NCBI GenBank assembly: GCA_036346225.1
Contig: JARFIW010001186.1
Location: 879,501 to 943,500, forward strand
DNA from: Platerodrilus igneus
Taxonomy: Eukaryota > Arthropoda > Insecta > Coleoptera > Lycidae
Direction: 5' to 3'
Length of the DNA: 64,000 nt
Position numbers and translations under genes: made by a program. Numbering within the stretch: position 1 is the first letter of the stretch; each line of letters starts with the position of its first letter. This document shows, in pieces, positions 53,726 through 64,000 of the stretch. Under the pieces are notes generated by a model. That model searched no databases, had not been told where the DNA came from, and worked only from the letters and a program-made list of their open reading frames with translations.

Positions 53726-54146
53726 ACTGTTCCCAAGAACCCTATGAAGTAATCGAAGCTATTATAATGATATAATTTCGAAACAATCACTGTACTATGG
53801 CAAAAGTAAATAAAACCGCCATCAGGTGATAAAACACCAACACTACTAAAGTGTGGAAGTACAGAATTGAACCGAAACTACATAATAAATTTTAAAATGA
53901 CTATAAAAGTACGTTGGGCCTTTGAGATTTGCGGAATGTTACAGCAAAATTTATTTGCTAACGTAACAAACCTTCTCGTGGCGACACCGGGTTCATGCCC
54001 CATAGGCAATTCAAATAAACAAAGACAAGTTATTTGCAGTCCGCAATAAGAAAATGTATATAAAGTAAGATGTATCTGTAAACAAGCTCTTATGAAAATA
54101 ATAAGAGCCATTGACAAATACAAATCGGGCTGGTAGTTATATAGCC

Positions 54147-55959
54147 TCAACAACTTTTTAGTCTTTTATAAATTTATTATGGAGTTCGTTCAATCTGTAC
54201 TCCACATTTAGGTTTGGTTTTTACTCATCGATGGGTTTTTACTTTCCCATAGAACCCATGAGTTCGAAATTATAATTATAATTTCGATACATCATGGTCT
54301 TGGCAAAGTCAATAGTAAAACCGAACCATGTCAGGTGATTAAACCCAAATATAAAGATGTTTTGAAGGTAAAATTACACCTTGATTAAGCTCTATTATTT
54401 ATAAATTTTAAACATACTTAAAAGTACTTGGTCTTTGATTTGCGGATGTCAAAAATTTTTTGTAATAATCCTTGGGCGACACCCGGTTCAGCCCATAGGT
54501 TTTAATTAACAAAAAATTTTTGACATTCCGCAAATAAAGGCCAAATTATGTATTTTAAAATAAATGTATTCGGTAACAATCTGTATAAATATAGAGTTGT
54601 GTTTACAAATAATGGGCGGTTTATTATTGCCATTAAGTATTTTAAATTATCATTTATATTATTCATAGGGTTTGGAAACATCCACTCTAGATGGTGTTCA
54701 TAGCGAAACTCATGTCAGTGGATTGTTTCAATCCTATAATATAATTTCGAAACATCATGTTCTTGGAAAGTATAATAACAACCGCCATCATGTGATTTAT
54801 CAATGCCTATAATTATAAAGCTTGTGTTAAGTACATAACTTTAACCGATTTTCTATGGACTCATAATAAACTTGTTTAGAAATACTTTAAATCTTGGGCT
54901 TATTTGGATTACACAAAATTTTTGTACGTACAAACCTCCGTGCGACACGGTTGTTCTTGCCCAATAGCAATTTTCAAATCAAACAAAGCAAGTTTTTAGT
55001 CCATTAAAAATTTATTAAAGTAAGTGTATCTGTATCAACTTAAGTTTTGAAATAATAAGAGCGTTCATTGACAAATACAAATCGGGCTGGTAGTTAATAT
55101 AGCCATTACATACATTAGCTTTATTAATTCATAGGGTAGAACATCCATCTGTACTACCAACTTTAGTAGTTTCCTGCTTGATTATCATCTGAGTGGTTTT
55201 TTACTGTTGCCATAGAACCCAGCTGATTATTTGTAATCGAAGCTATTATATATTATAAAGTTGATTACAATCACTGTACTATGGAAAAGTATTATAGTAA
55301 AACCGAACCATTGTCATGGTGATTAACCTACCAGACACTATAAAGCTGTTGGAATGTACAATGAATTGACACCAGAAATGCTACTTATTATTTATAAATT
55401 TTCAAACATTACTATAAAAGTACGTTGGCTTTAGATTTGCGGAATGTTACACAAAATTTATTTGTAATCTAAAAACCTTCTGTGGCAGACACCGGGTTCA
55501 TGCCCCATAGGCATATTTTCAAATAAACAAAGACAAGTTATTTGACAGTCCGCAATCAAGGCCAACATTTATGTATTATAAATGTAAGATGTATTCTGTA
55601 AACAAGCTCTTATGAAAATAATAAGAGCCATGTGTTTACAAACAAATCGGGCTGGTTTAGTTATATAGCCTAACGTACTATAGCATTGTTTAAATATTCA
55701 TTATATAGTGATACTCAAGGTTCTGGACTCCACACTGAGTGTTGGCTTTTAGCCAATCATCTGAGTGGACGTTTCTCCCATGAACTTAATGAAAGTAAGT
55801 TTGTAATGCTATTAACTACACCGATTATATATTTCAATAGCTCTATTATTTTGCATAAGAGTAATTTTAACAGATCCATCTGTGACTTAATACATTTCTT
55901 TGCAGGACCAAATAACTTGAGCTTTGTTTGGAATTGTCCTAGGGCATGAACCGTTGCAA
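54147..55959. repeat. Garbled satellite DNA mixing both orientations
   Basis: Forward words (CAAATCGGGCTGG, AAACAAGCTCTTATG) alternate with inverse words (TTATAAATTTATTATG, CTTTGCCATAG-like) and with many indels. No intact hammerhead is seen. It lies exactly between the forward array and the inverted terminal unit, where a long-read consensus of an inverted repeat would fail. Confidence 0.7.
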
Positions 55960-56373
55960 AAGTAATGTTACGTTAGCAAATAAATTTTGCTGTAACATTC
56001 CGCAAATCTCAAAGGCCCAACGTACTTTTATAGTCATTTTTAAAATTTATTATGTAGTTTCGGTTCAATTCTGTACTTCCACACTTTAGTAGTGTTGGTG
56101 TTTTATCACCTGATGGCGGTTTTATTTACTTTGCCATAGTACAGTGATTGTTTCGAAATTATATCATTATAATAGCTCGATTACTTCATAGGGTTCTTGG
56201 GAACAGTCCACTCTGATGAGGCTAACAAGCCGAAACCATTGGTCAGTGGATGTTTCCTCCCCTATGAATTAATAAAGCTAATGTTTTGTTAATGGCTATA
56301 TAACTACCAGCCCGATTTGTATTTGTCAATGGCTCTTATTATTTTCATAAGAGCTTGTTTACAGATACATCTT

Positions 56374-56377
<4 letters not shown>
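55960..56377 (+). repeat. Inverted terminal satellite unit
   Basis: One clean unit (about 418 bp) in the opposite orientation to the array, from GTAATGTTACGTTAGC to CTTACTTTATATA. It stops at the unit's own TATATA word, where it joins (TA)n. Confidence 0.88.
56208..56249 (+). ncRNA. Hammerhead ribozyme, inverted unit
   Basis: CTGATGA at 56213-56219, stem II 56220-56231, GAAA at 56232-56235, stem III CC/GG, cleavage expected after C56244. Stem I CCACT/AGTGG can extend outward: TTCATAGGG upstream pairs with CCCTATGAA downstream. Confidence 0.9.

Positions 56378-56420
<43 letters not shown>
56378..56420. repeat. (TA)n at the right end of the ribozyme array
   Basis: About 20 TA units, mirroring the tract at the left end. 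Confidence 0.95.
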
Positions 56421-56422
<2 letters not shown>

Positions 56423-58274
56423 GCTCTTTTCCTTGCCTGGCTAGCTCAGTGGAAAATATGCTGTGGAATTTACAAAAATGAAATAAAACACAGAAATCTC
56501 AAGACACATCTATTAACAATATTTTCAACATTCAAAAACATGTTTCTTTTACAGACATTATCTAACTAATCTCTTATATACACAAATATAAATAACGTTT
56601 ATAAATACAATTTACAGCTTAAGTTTACACAGATAATTTACCTAATGGCTACTTATGTATTAAAATAATCTTCACCTAATCCTTTTTAATTATTTGCAAA
56701 CTCCTAAACATTTCATGTGTGAATCATACTGTTTACATTAATTTTTCTGAATAATTCAAATAATTTTTATTATTGCCATTACCCAGGTCAATGCAGTTGA
56801 TCAATGATGCTGTACAGAAAACTTTGTAAGGGTAAAAAACGCTTAGAGCTCTGACCTTAAAAATGCCGAAACAAACTATCCAAAATAATTTTATACACAA
56901 AATAAAAAGTTATTCTACCTTAGTCTACTTAATAATATACCAATCGGGTTTCTAGGTTTGAAACAAATTTTTACTTGCAATTTGAATCATCAAATTTTTC
57001 TTTCGACTACCGGTCTTCGTTTGTAATTACTATTTAAAATAGGGTCTCCATTGGAATTAACTGCATTCAAAATTTCCCGGTTCCATTTCACATTTTAATT
57101 AATTTTTCCATTCGTCAAAGTATACATAGTTGAGTGTACTTTTATTTTTAATAGATTAAAAAATTAATGGTTGTCTTCGTACCAAGATAATTTATATTGA
57201 AGATCATTTAATTTTCATTGTATTCTTCAAAATAATTATGCTTCATAACTTATGTTATATGTGGAAACACCCACAGAATGGATTACCAATCTTGAATGAA
57301 TTACAAATTACTCAAAACTTACATGTTGCAAGCCGTAAAATAAATGAATCAATGCTCCTCATTAAATTCCCCTTTATATAATAAAATTCTAAATACATCA
57401 GAGGTCTAGATCCTTTTAGGTCCTACTTCGAAACATTTGTCACTCGTCTGATGCAATAATCCACTGCGATTTCGCTTCCTTATCTGTTTTAATGAGCTGC
57501 CAGTATAATTTATGGCTATCGTAAAGCGTATTCTAATCTTTGTAATGCATTGAAACCTAGCCGTTATCTCTCTTCTACGACGTCATTACTATAATTAAAG
57601 CTATTAAAATCGTTTTTATCTATTTTTACAGCTTTACCGGTAGTATTACTTCTTTGAATCAGGCAGTTTATTCATTCATACAAGATAATTGGCTCGTTGA
57701 CGTATAAAATCGATGACTTTTTCGTATTATCTCAAAGAAAATACGTAAGTATAAATTCTTCTAGAATTGTTCTTAAATTAACTTCTTTAAAAAAGTACTT
57801 CATTCATAACAAAAATGCATTAACGCTCGTAATTAGTTATAATGCTTATATGGTATCCTTAAAGATTGATTTGCATTCTAGCAAAGTACGGATTTTAGTA
57901 TTCTTAAATGCATTCTATGGTAAATGCAATGAAAACTTGTTATTAAAAGGCATTTTCAGAATAGAATAATTATTTACACACGGATGAAAATAAAAACTTT
58001 TATTTTCATAGAGTGAAACTCTTAAGATACTTTTCTCACAGGAATTAACAATAACACATAGATTTGAATAAATGCTTATTGGGCTTCATTTTTAAATGGA
58101 TGTGTCCTTACCAGGGTGCTATTTTACATGGGAATTTATTTTTCTTGATGAAGGAATACGCTTACACGTTTATACAGGATAAAAATCAAATATTAGAAAA
58201 CTTCACTTTTCTGTTTGGGTGGGTTTTCTGACAGAAATTGGTGCTCTGACCTCTTGTAACTTCATTATCACATC
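56421..58274. other. Unassigned, possibly low-copy DNA
   Basis: A tRNA-like A-box word (CCTGGCTAGCTCAGTGG) lies at 56436-56452, but no B-box or cloverleaf follows. A 90-codon frame at 57697-57969 has no family features. Nothing else recognised. Confidence 0.25.
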
Positions 58275-58318
58275 AACACACACACACACACACATGCACA
58301 AACACACTCACCCACTCA
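58275..58318. repeat. (CA)n microsatellite
   Basis: About nine CA units, then imperfect CACA-rich DNA. Confidence 0.85.
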
Positions 58319-58324
58319 CATATG

Positions 58325-58480
58325 CTACTGATATTAAATTATCACGACATAAACCAAACAACCTGTCCGAGGTGTATGAAATAAAAGAAACATGCATTTA
58401 TATGGTGTTCTTGAGTTTCCTTGTCATACACCTCCAACAGGTTGTTTGGTTTATATTCCATGATATTTTTAAAATCAGTG
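58325..58480. other. Long imperfect hairpin (pre-miRNA or MITE-like)
   Basis: TAAACCAAACAACCTGT and GGTGTATGA on the left pair with TCATACACC and ACAGGTTGTTTGGTTTA on the right, a stem of about 30 bp with two mismatches around a ~45-nt loop. A weaker extension (ACTGAT...ATCAGT) makes it about 50 bp. I recognise no known microRNA. Confidence 0.45.
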
Positions 58481-58485
58481 AACTA

Positions 58486-59580
58486 TTATCTATCGGGCTT
58501 GTTGTAATTTATAAGTTATAATCTCAGATGTATTTTAATTTGTAAGTGCATTGTATGACTTGTATAGTTGTTAGTGCTCGTATTCAATTTTTTAAAAACT
58601 TTTTGTGTGTATATGTTCATCTAGAGTATTTTCAATGTTTTTCGTCAATTCTAACCCTATATTTTAAATTCTGTAAGTGACATTATATTGTGTCATTCTC
58701 AGAGGTAATTACATTCATTCATTTTTTAGTAGCCTGATAAAAATTTTAAATAGATTGAAAGCTTGGTAGAAAACAAATGAGTTTTATTACTTAGTTGATG
58801 ACCAAAAACCAGTTATTTATATATATTTCTGTAGTATTTGAATGTTAAACAGCTTTATTAACTCATTTGATAAATTTAGATAGTGATTCAGTATATAGAA
58901 ACAAACATCTACGATTAGAAACACTTTTCATATTCTTTTAGGGTAAAAATTAATAATTTTACTGAAAAATTTCAGTAAGTCAGAAGATAGTTTAGCATAA
59001 TTCTTTTAATGTAAACATTTTGAGGCACAGTATGTGTAATATAGCATTTCAAAGGTCATATTATAAACAAGAAACATGTTTAAATCGTAGTTCCTAAGTG
59101 TTGAGATATAATCAGTAGAAAGCTTTAACATTATCAATTTCATATTTAACTTTAGGATGTAATTATAGCAAGGAAAAATAGTGTCCCAGAACAATATATT
59201 ATTTGTTAAAGTGTAGCGTTTAGGTGTAAATAGTCAAAAGCTTTTTAGCTTCAATTTTAAGCGTTTAATTCTAAGTGGCTGTTACATTCTTTGTTAAACA
59301 TTTTATGGAAGGAGAAGTATATTTCAAGATAAACAAGCGCAACCATTGAAAGTTTTCTAACAATTTTAATAAGGAGCGTCGCTGGTTCCGAGTATCAGTA
59401 GTAGATAAGGCGACACAAATAACAGGCAATTCTAGGTAGGGTGGCAGGTGGTTCCAATTAAAAGGGATTGATTGTTTGTGGAGTGGGTAATATTTAGACT
59501 GTTACAATACAGATGCCAACACGGAACAAAATGGAGTTATTGGGTTTATGGTATGGATAGAAATAGGATAGTGATATCAC
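58486..59580. other. Unassigned AT-rich DNA
   Basis: Only short random-looking frames. Confidence 0.3.
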
Positions 59581-60642
59581 GTAATTAAGTGTTCGTTTAA
59601 CATGGGGAAAAAGAAAGTAAAAGATAGTAGATGGAGTATGGAAGATAGAAATACAACGTATTAACATAGACATAGTTGAGTGGGGAATTTTGTCGGTTAG
59701 AAATGCATGTTGTTAAAGATAAATAAAGAGGGATTATTTTGGACAGTATGAGTGGAAGAAAGAGAGACGGATCGTAGGGTTCGTTGAGCTTGGTGTTCAG
59801 ACAAGGTAGTGGAGTGAAAACAAATTGGTGGTTATACAAAGTAAGGGATAGGAGTTTGAGTACTTTTGTTAGAAGTAGACAGATATAGCAGTAGAGAAGT
59901 GTTTTCACGATAACTTTTGTCAGTAGGAGTTAGAATTCAATGAACTTAGTGTTGGTTGAGAAGCTAAACTTGTATTTTCAGAAAATATCGAGTCGGTTGA
60001 AAGATATACGTAGAATTTATTTGTGTGTATTGTACGATTTCTAAGATTTTGATGGCGATTAGTGTTTGGATATAAATTTATGAAAAAATTGAAAACGGTT
60101 GGAAGTTATTTGTGTGTATTGTACAAAATTTGAGGAATTGGCAAGCTTTAGGGGGACACAAAAGTGTATATAAACACCAGGAGTTTGTGGTAGAGCTCTC
60201 TCTGACCTTATACGCTCTTCGTGGTGAACCAGTTTACAGCTGCAAGTCAAGTTTATAATATACAACTGATACAAGTTGGTATTGAGTTGTGACAAGTAGT
60301 AAGTGAAGTAATTATAAATGCCTTAATGTGAAGTAAGAGTGAATAAGTAAGTACAGACTGCTTGAAATTATGTTGTTGTATGGAGGGTGCAAAGCATGCA
60401 CTTAAGATGGAGTAAAAGTCAGTGGTTGAACGATTTGGTTGTTTACCAATGTTAAATGAGATCAGTAGCATAATTGGGAGAGTTTGGATGCACCATCAAA
60501 CTGATACCTGTGAGGCTACAATAGCAGCGTGCAGTTACAGCTGGTGCAATCCAGATTGGGGACGTTCCTGAAGGTGCAGTCATTGATAAAATCAGCAGTT
60601 GTTGATGGAAGATAGCAGATTCATGTGCAATGATGAAATCCA
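59581..60642 (+). mobile_element. LTR-like promoter region and first leader exon
   Basis: Noncoding, G-rich on the plus strand. TTATTTGTGTGTATTGTAC occurs at 60017-60035 and 60106-60124, an 89-bp step. A TATA box (GTATATAAACACC) is at 60166-60174. A donor-like CAG/GTAACT lies at 60640-60648. LTR ends are not defined. Confidence 0.4.
60166..60174 (+). promoter_or_regulatory. TATA box of an LTR-like region
   Basis: GTATATAAACACC, followed about 30 bp on by a GAGCTCTCTCT start region. Confidence 0.45.
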
Positions 60643-61169
60643 GGTAACTGATGTTTGTTTAAATTGTTTTATGTATAACTGGTGTAATGACTTTTGTGCT
60701 TTATGGGCATTTTTCTATGAACTACATGGACTAAATTATTAAGAGTTGATGATTAAACGCTTTTGATAGATTAATTTACAAATTTTTATGTGGAAATTTA
60801 TGTATATAAAATTTTGATTTAAGATATTTGTCCTATTTGTTTATGTACAAAGTAAGAGGACTTTTTGATAACTTAATCTGTAGAAATTGGCACGAGTGGT
60901 TATGGTTACTATGATCTCGTATTAATCCAGGGGTATCATAAGGTTTATGGTAAAGCCCTGTTACTTTAAATGGGTAATAATTAATCTGGGTAATATGTGA
61001 GCTAGAAATGTATTATTTTGAAAAGGGAAAGTATGTAATATGACTGATGTGTGAACAAGGAGTTGGTGATGATGTATGGTGTATAATTCTATATGAATCT
61101 GAAAATAAATCTAGGTGAGTTACCGTAGCAGCGTTTTCTATTTGTAGAGTAGTTAGTTTTATTTTTCAG
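60643..61169 (+). other. Possible intron in the retrotransposon leader
   Basis: GTAACTGATG donor and TTTTATTTTTCAG acceptor, 527 bp. The next exon begins ACAGCAGAAGAGCAACCGTGG, related to AGGAGCAGCCGAGGCG in the other copies. Confidence 0.4.
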
Positions 61170-61434
61170 ACAGCAGAAGAGCAACCGTGGCATACTTCAG
61201 CAATCAGAGATTTCACAATAATAAGGGCTTCCCACAGGTAGAGTTGGTAGAATTAATAACGCCCAAAGGTGGGGCTCAAATTAATTAGGCTTTGGTTCCA
61301 AGTAGAGTATAGAGAATTTTGGCACCCAAGTTGTGGAGCATTTTAAATATAAGCTTCACCTTATCAGACAGAGAATTTGCAAAATTTTAACGCCCAAATG
61401 CGGGGCGTTTTGAATTTAGTAGTAGAGTTCAGAG

Positions 61435-61436
<2 letters not shown>
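61170..61436 (+). mobile_element. Leader with three PBS-like segments
   Basis: ACGCCCAAAGGTGGGGC (61259), GGCACCCAAGTTGTGGAGC (61321) and ACGCCCAAATGCGGGGC (61390) all resemble the complement of the tRNA-Lys 3' end, spaced about 65 bp. The leader ends in (TA)n without a gag. Confidence 0.55.

Positions 61437-61467
<31 letters not shown>
61437..61467. repeat. (TA)n microsatellite
   Basis: It joins leader and 3'-end DNA of a coding-free LTR element. Confidence 0.95.
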
Positions 61468-61472
<5 letters not shown>

Positions 61473-63219
61473 CTGTGTCAATAGGGTCATGTAGGGGTAG
61501 TAAGGACCAAGAGTATAGCGCACTCCACAAAAAGTACATAAAGGCTCAGAAAACCACATCGTTTTCTGAAGAAAACAAGAAATACGATGATTAGACTGGA
61601 AAGTAAATGACAACGCCCTGTATATAAATAATAATTGTAATTAATTTAGTTAATGAAAAATATTTTAAAGATTTATTTGAATAAAACAAATCCGCAAGTC
61701 GTTATATAACATAAATGCAAGCTGAAACGCGACACGCGTGGATAACGCATCATTATTACATCAAGAATCCTAATTAATACAAGCAGGTTTAATAATGCGT
61801 AGGATAGAAAACGCAGATAATTTAATACATACATTGTATTTAGTCTACGTGACTAGAGAATTAAAATCGACACCTGATTTATTGGAAACAAACAAAGCAA
61901 GTTAATTAAAAAAACAAAGTTTATTAAATTTACTTGAACAAACAACGGTTTAGTTATTTAGAAGTATGAAAATCCAAGCGGATCAATGCTATTAACTTGA
62001 AATCGTACGTGACAAGAGGAACGCGTTGATGTTAATATACACCAGAATACCATGGAATATCCGAAAACCTGGTATGCAAAGTTTATACAACAACGAACTT
62101 TGCGCTTGTCAATAGACAGACGGTGCATTTAAATACGACCAGATTTGTAAACAAATCAGTTCACCATGAAGTAAAGTATAGTTCACGTCTCTAAAGACCA
62201 AAATATACACGTTAAGTAAGTTATTATGAAGTGTGAAATAATTCCGCTGAATATGGAAAATTAATGGTTTGTCGTTTTACCCTTAAATAGAAAAACGTAA
62301 GTAGCTGAAAGTTGTTTTAATATAAATTCTAATTTTAACCTTAATAAAAAGGATTCTAAAAGAATCTCTAAAGAAACACTGAAGAATATCTAAAGAATTA
62401 CTGGAGTCGTCTATAAATAAGGAAACAAGTTTGAATAAATGCTGAAGCGCTTATTAATGGAACAAAAGAGGAAATGCAACATGCATTTACTTCAATGATT
62501 AATAGTGAAGAAGTTTAATGCAGTACGCTATTATATTGAAGGCGATACTATGAGGGATGCACACAACGGTTGGACCAGAGACTGATTTAAGCTGAAAAAC
62601 AACAGGTTAGCCAATCTGAATGTTTATTATTATTTTATATTATTTGTGGATATTTCATTGCACTTTGCTAAATTGAAAAACTTAAGATACAACAGTTAAT
62701 TAAATATTACAAATTTAAATACTTTAAAAATTGCTTTCATGATAATTTATGTGAGGGGTTGACAAGATTTAATTATGGGTATACGTTGTAAATTACGTAA
62801 ATAAATGAGGTTAAATGAACGTTCATAGACTTCAGTTAATAATTAATAATACTAGTGATTTAGCTGACTTTTTGATCATCTTTGGTTATAATAATTATTA
62901 AATTTATTGATTCAATTATTGGAAGAAAATTCCAGTTAAAGAATTTTAACCTTTTCATATGTTGTAAATATTTTTGAGAACATTATAATAATTTGTGCTT
63001 AATGGTGTTTTGGTTTAAAGATTAAAACAGGAAGGAAAGGTAGATGGTAGGTTTAAAGGCTTTGTTTGTCGTATTGTCGCAAGCTCCGTGTGTAATTCAA
63101 AAACTGAGCTAGCTGGCACAATTAAAATTATATATTAGAAATCAAAAATTGAGAAATTAAAAGTTTATACCTTTTAATTCATAAAAAGGGCACATAGGGG
63201 TATTGCCACAGTATCACAA
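61468..63219 (+). mobile_element. LTR-element 3' end, LTR-like DNA and leader
   Basis: 61471-61628 resembles 29284-29440. ATTTAAATA at 62127-62135 may be a TATA box. A donor-like CAGGTTAG is at about 62603; the acceptor is not clear. No coding frame. Confidence 0.4.
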
Positions 63220-63522
63220 CAAAGATATTTGGCGCCCAACGTGAAGGGCTGGATATAAATATAACACCAAAAAAAAGAGATTTAGCGACCCGAACGTGGG
63301 ACTCGACTAAAACATCTCATCACAAAAGAGAATTGCCGCGATAGCGCATGGCTGAACCAAAATATCATATCCAAGAGATCAATTGACGCACGAACGTAAA
63401 ACTGAACTAAAAATAAAATAGCGCATCACCGGGAGGTTAAATCAAAATAAATTAAGCAAAAAATTAAAAGCAAAGAAATCAAGGGCTTTATTTTTAAAAT
63501 AATTGTAGAGTAATAATTAAAA
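63220..63522 (+). mobile_element. Leader with repeated PBS-like segments
   Basis: TGGCGCCCAACGTG at 63230-63243 matches the complement of the tRNA-Lys(CUU) 3' end over 14 bases. Weaker versions follow at 63284 (AGCGACCCGAACGTGGGAC), 63331, 63384 (TGACGCACGAACGTAAAAC) and 63418, about 50 bp apart. Confidence 0.65.
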
Positions 63523-64000
63523 ATGGAAGCTGCAGGAAGAATGTTGAGTGAAGAACACCGGTCCCCCAAGATACAAGAATAATAGAAATGTTAATGGCAC
63601 TAAAAGACAAGATGGAAAAGAATGAACAGGCCATGAAAAACATGACGGAGAAGAATGAACAGGCCATGATAAATATCACAGAAAAGAATGAACAGGCCAT
63701 GATTAATATGACAGAGAGGAATGAGCAAATCGTGAAAAATATGCTAGAATTTGGGAAAAATTTGGATAAATTGGGGGAAGATTTAAGTTCCAGAATAGAT
63801 AAATTAAGTGATGATCTTAGGGAGACAAATCAGCGAATGGAAGAAATGAGTTTCCAAATCCAAAATAAAGTGTTAAATCTTATGGAAGATATTGACTGCG
63901 TAAGAGATGAAGTTATTAAAGTACGATCCATACAAGAGGCCAATGAAAGAGAAACAAATGGGAAAATTATGAATTTAGGGGAAAAAGTACAGAATACTGA
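63523..64000 (+). CDS. gag: Gag N-terminal coiled coil, cut by the window end
   Basis: An ATG at 63523 opens 19 codons and then meets TAA and TAG. From 63589 (ATG, MLMALKDKMEKNEQAM) another frame is open to the window edge, so one indel probably lies near 63550-63580. Three tandem repeats of a 12-13-residue unit (KNEQAM, about residues 11-45) are followed by a long E/K/N-rich coiled coil (RIDKLSDDLRETNQRMEEM). It resembles 381-1031 in composition, spacing after the leader and repeat style, so it is the gag start of a related element. Capsid and pol lie beyond the window. Confidence 0.6.

Larger units (their letters stand above)
46032..54146 (-). repeat. Tandem array of ~506-bp hammerhead-ribozyme units
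   Basis: CAAGTTATTTGCAGTCC recurs at 46036, 46545, 47054, 47561, 48334, 48841, 49347, 50996, 51501, 52007, 52512, 53014, 53521 and 54026. The usual spacing is 502-509 bp. Units are nearly identical by eye, differing mostly in G-run and A-run lengths. Each unit carries one hammerhead on the minus strand, so the transcribed strand would be the minus strand. The array is interrupted by a shortened, degraded unit (47860-48190) and an A-rich stretch (49725-50585). Short frames recur in each unit on both strands but show no protein-like features. The structure fits an animal retrozyme or hammerhead satellite. Confidence 0.92.

Noticed and set aside
46032..54146. CRISPR-like regular repeat array
   Set aside because: The unit is ~506 bp with no unique spacers, in eukaryotic DNA; it is a satellite.
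47402..54153. Repeated 60-residue plus-strand and 81-residue minus-strand frames in every satellite unit
   Set aside because: They recur only because the unit recurs. Both strands are open over the same bases, composition is not protein-like, and units with indels lose them.
56436..56510. tRNA gene or tRNA-derived SINE (CCTGGCTAGCTCAGTGG)
   Set aside because: Only the A-box word is present. No anticodon arm, B-box or acceptor pairing follows. A similar word near 63090-63105 on the minus strand also lacks a B-box.

Overview
The window is AT-rich (roughly two-thirds A+T) eukaryotic nuclear DNA, almost certainly from an arthropod and most likely an insect. The evidence is the mix of mobile elements: BEL/Pao, Ty1/copia, Ty3/gypsy, CR1/Jockey-type LINEs, Penelope-like elements (PLEs) with GIY-YIG endonucleases, a hAT-type DNA transposon and a Polinton-type DNA polymerase relic. 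I found no convincing host gene, tRNA or rRNA gene. The window reads as an intergenic or heterochromatic graveyard of nested transposons.

Layout. 1-1240: leader and gag start of a Ty3/gypsy-like element, fused to a second leader copy and ending in a (TA)n tract. 3.4-3.6 kb: fragment of a hammerhead-ribozyme repeat between two (TA)n tracts. 3.8-5.0 kb: LINE and gypsy relics. 5.0-9.1 kb: a decayed hAT-like element with a long foldback inside it. 9.35-13.94 kb: a complete copia element with near-identical LTRs and a 5-bp target duplication. 14.9-16.65 kb: a Polinton-type PolB relic, then a gypsy pol relic. 17.05-23.5 kb: a BEL/Pao element on the minus strand. 27.4-31.2 kb: coding-free LTR-element pieces (promoter-like DNA, leaders, (TA)n). 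31.2-35.36 kb: two PLE families, one on each strand. 35.4-37.3 kb: an element with inverted repeats about 0.9 kb long. 37.3-45.2 kb: a LINE interrupted by a three-copy PLE composite with a 12-bp target duplication. 46.0-56.4 kb: a tandem array of a ~506-bp unit, each carrying a hammerhead ribozyme, ending in an inverted monomer and bounded by (TA)n on both sides. 56.4-59.6 kb: mostly unrecognised DNA with one long hairpin. 59.6-64 kb: LTR-element DNA whose leader holds repeated primer-binding-site-like segments and runs into a gag cut by the window edge.

The most interesting system is the self-cleaving RNA layer. The 46-56 kb satellite carries a textbook type I hammerhead (CTGATGA, GGCT/AGCC stem II, GAAA, CC/GG stem III, GTC cleavage triplet, CCACT/AGTGG stem I) in nearly every monomer, as expected of an animal retrozyme or hammerhead satellite. 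The PLE copies at 38-43 kb carry a second, minimal hammerhead with a self-complementary stem III in their pseudo-LTRs. Satellite units and PLEs both abut (TA)n tracts, which suggests a shared integration route through the PLE reverse transcriptase and endonuclease. That link is inference. Repeat-length differences in homopolymers and two garbled stretches of the array suggest that some indels are assembly errors.
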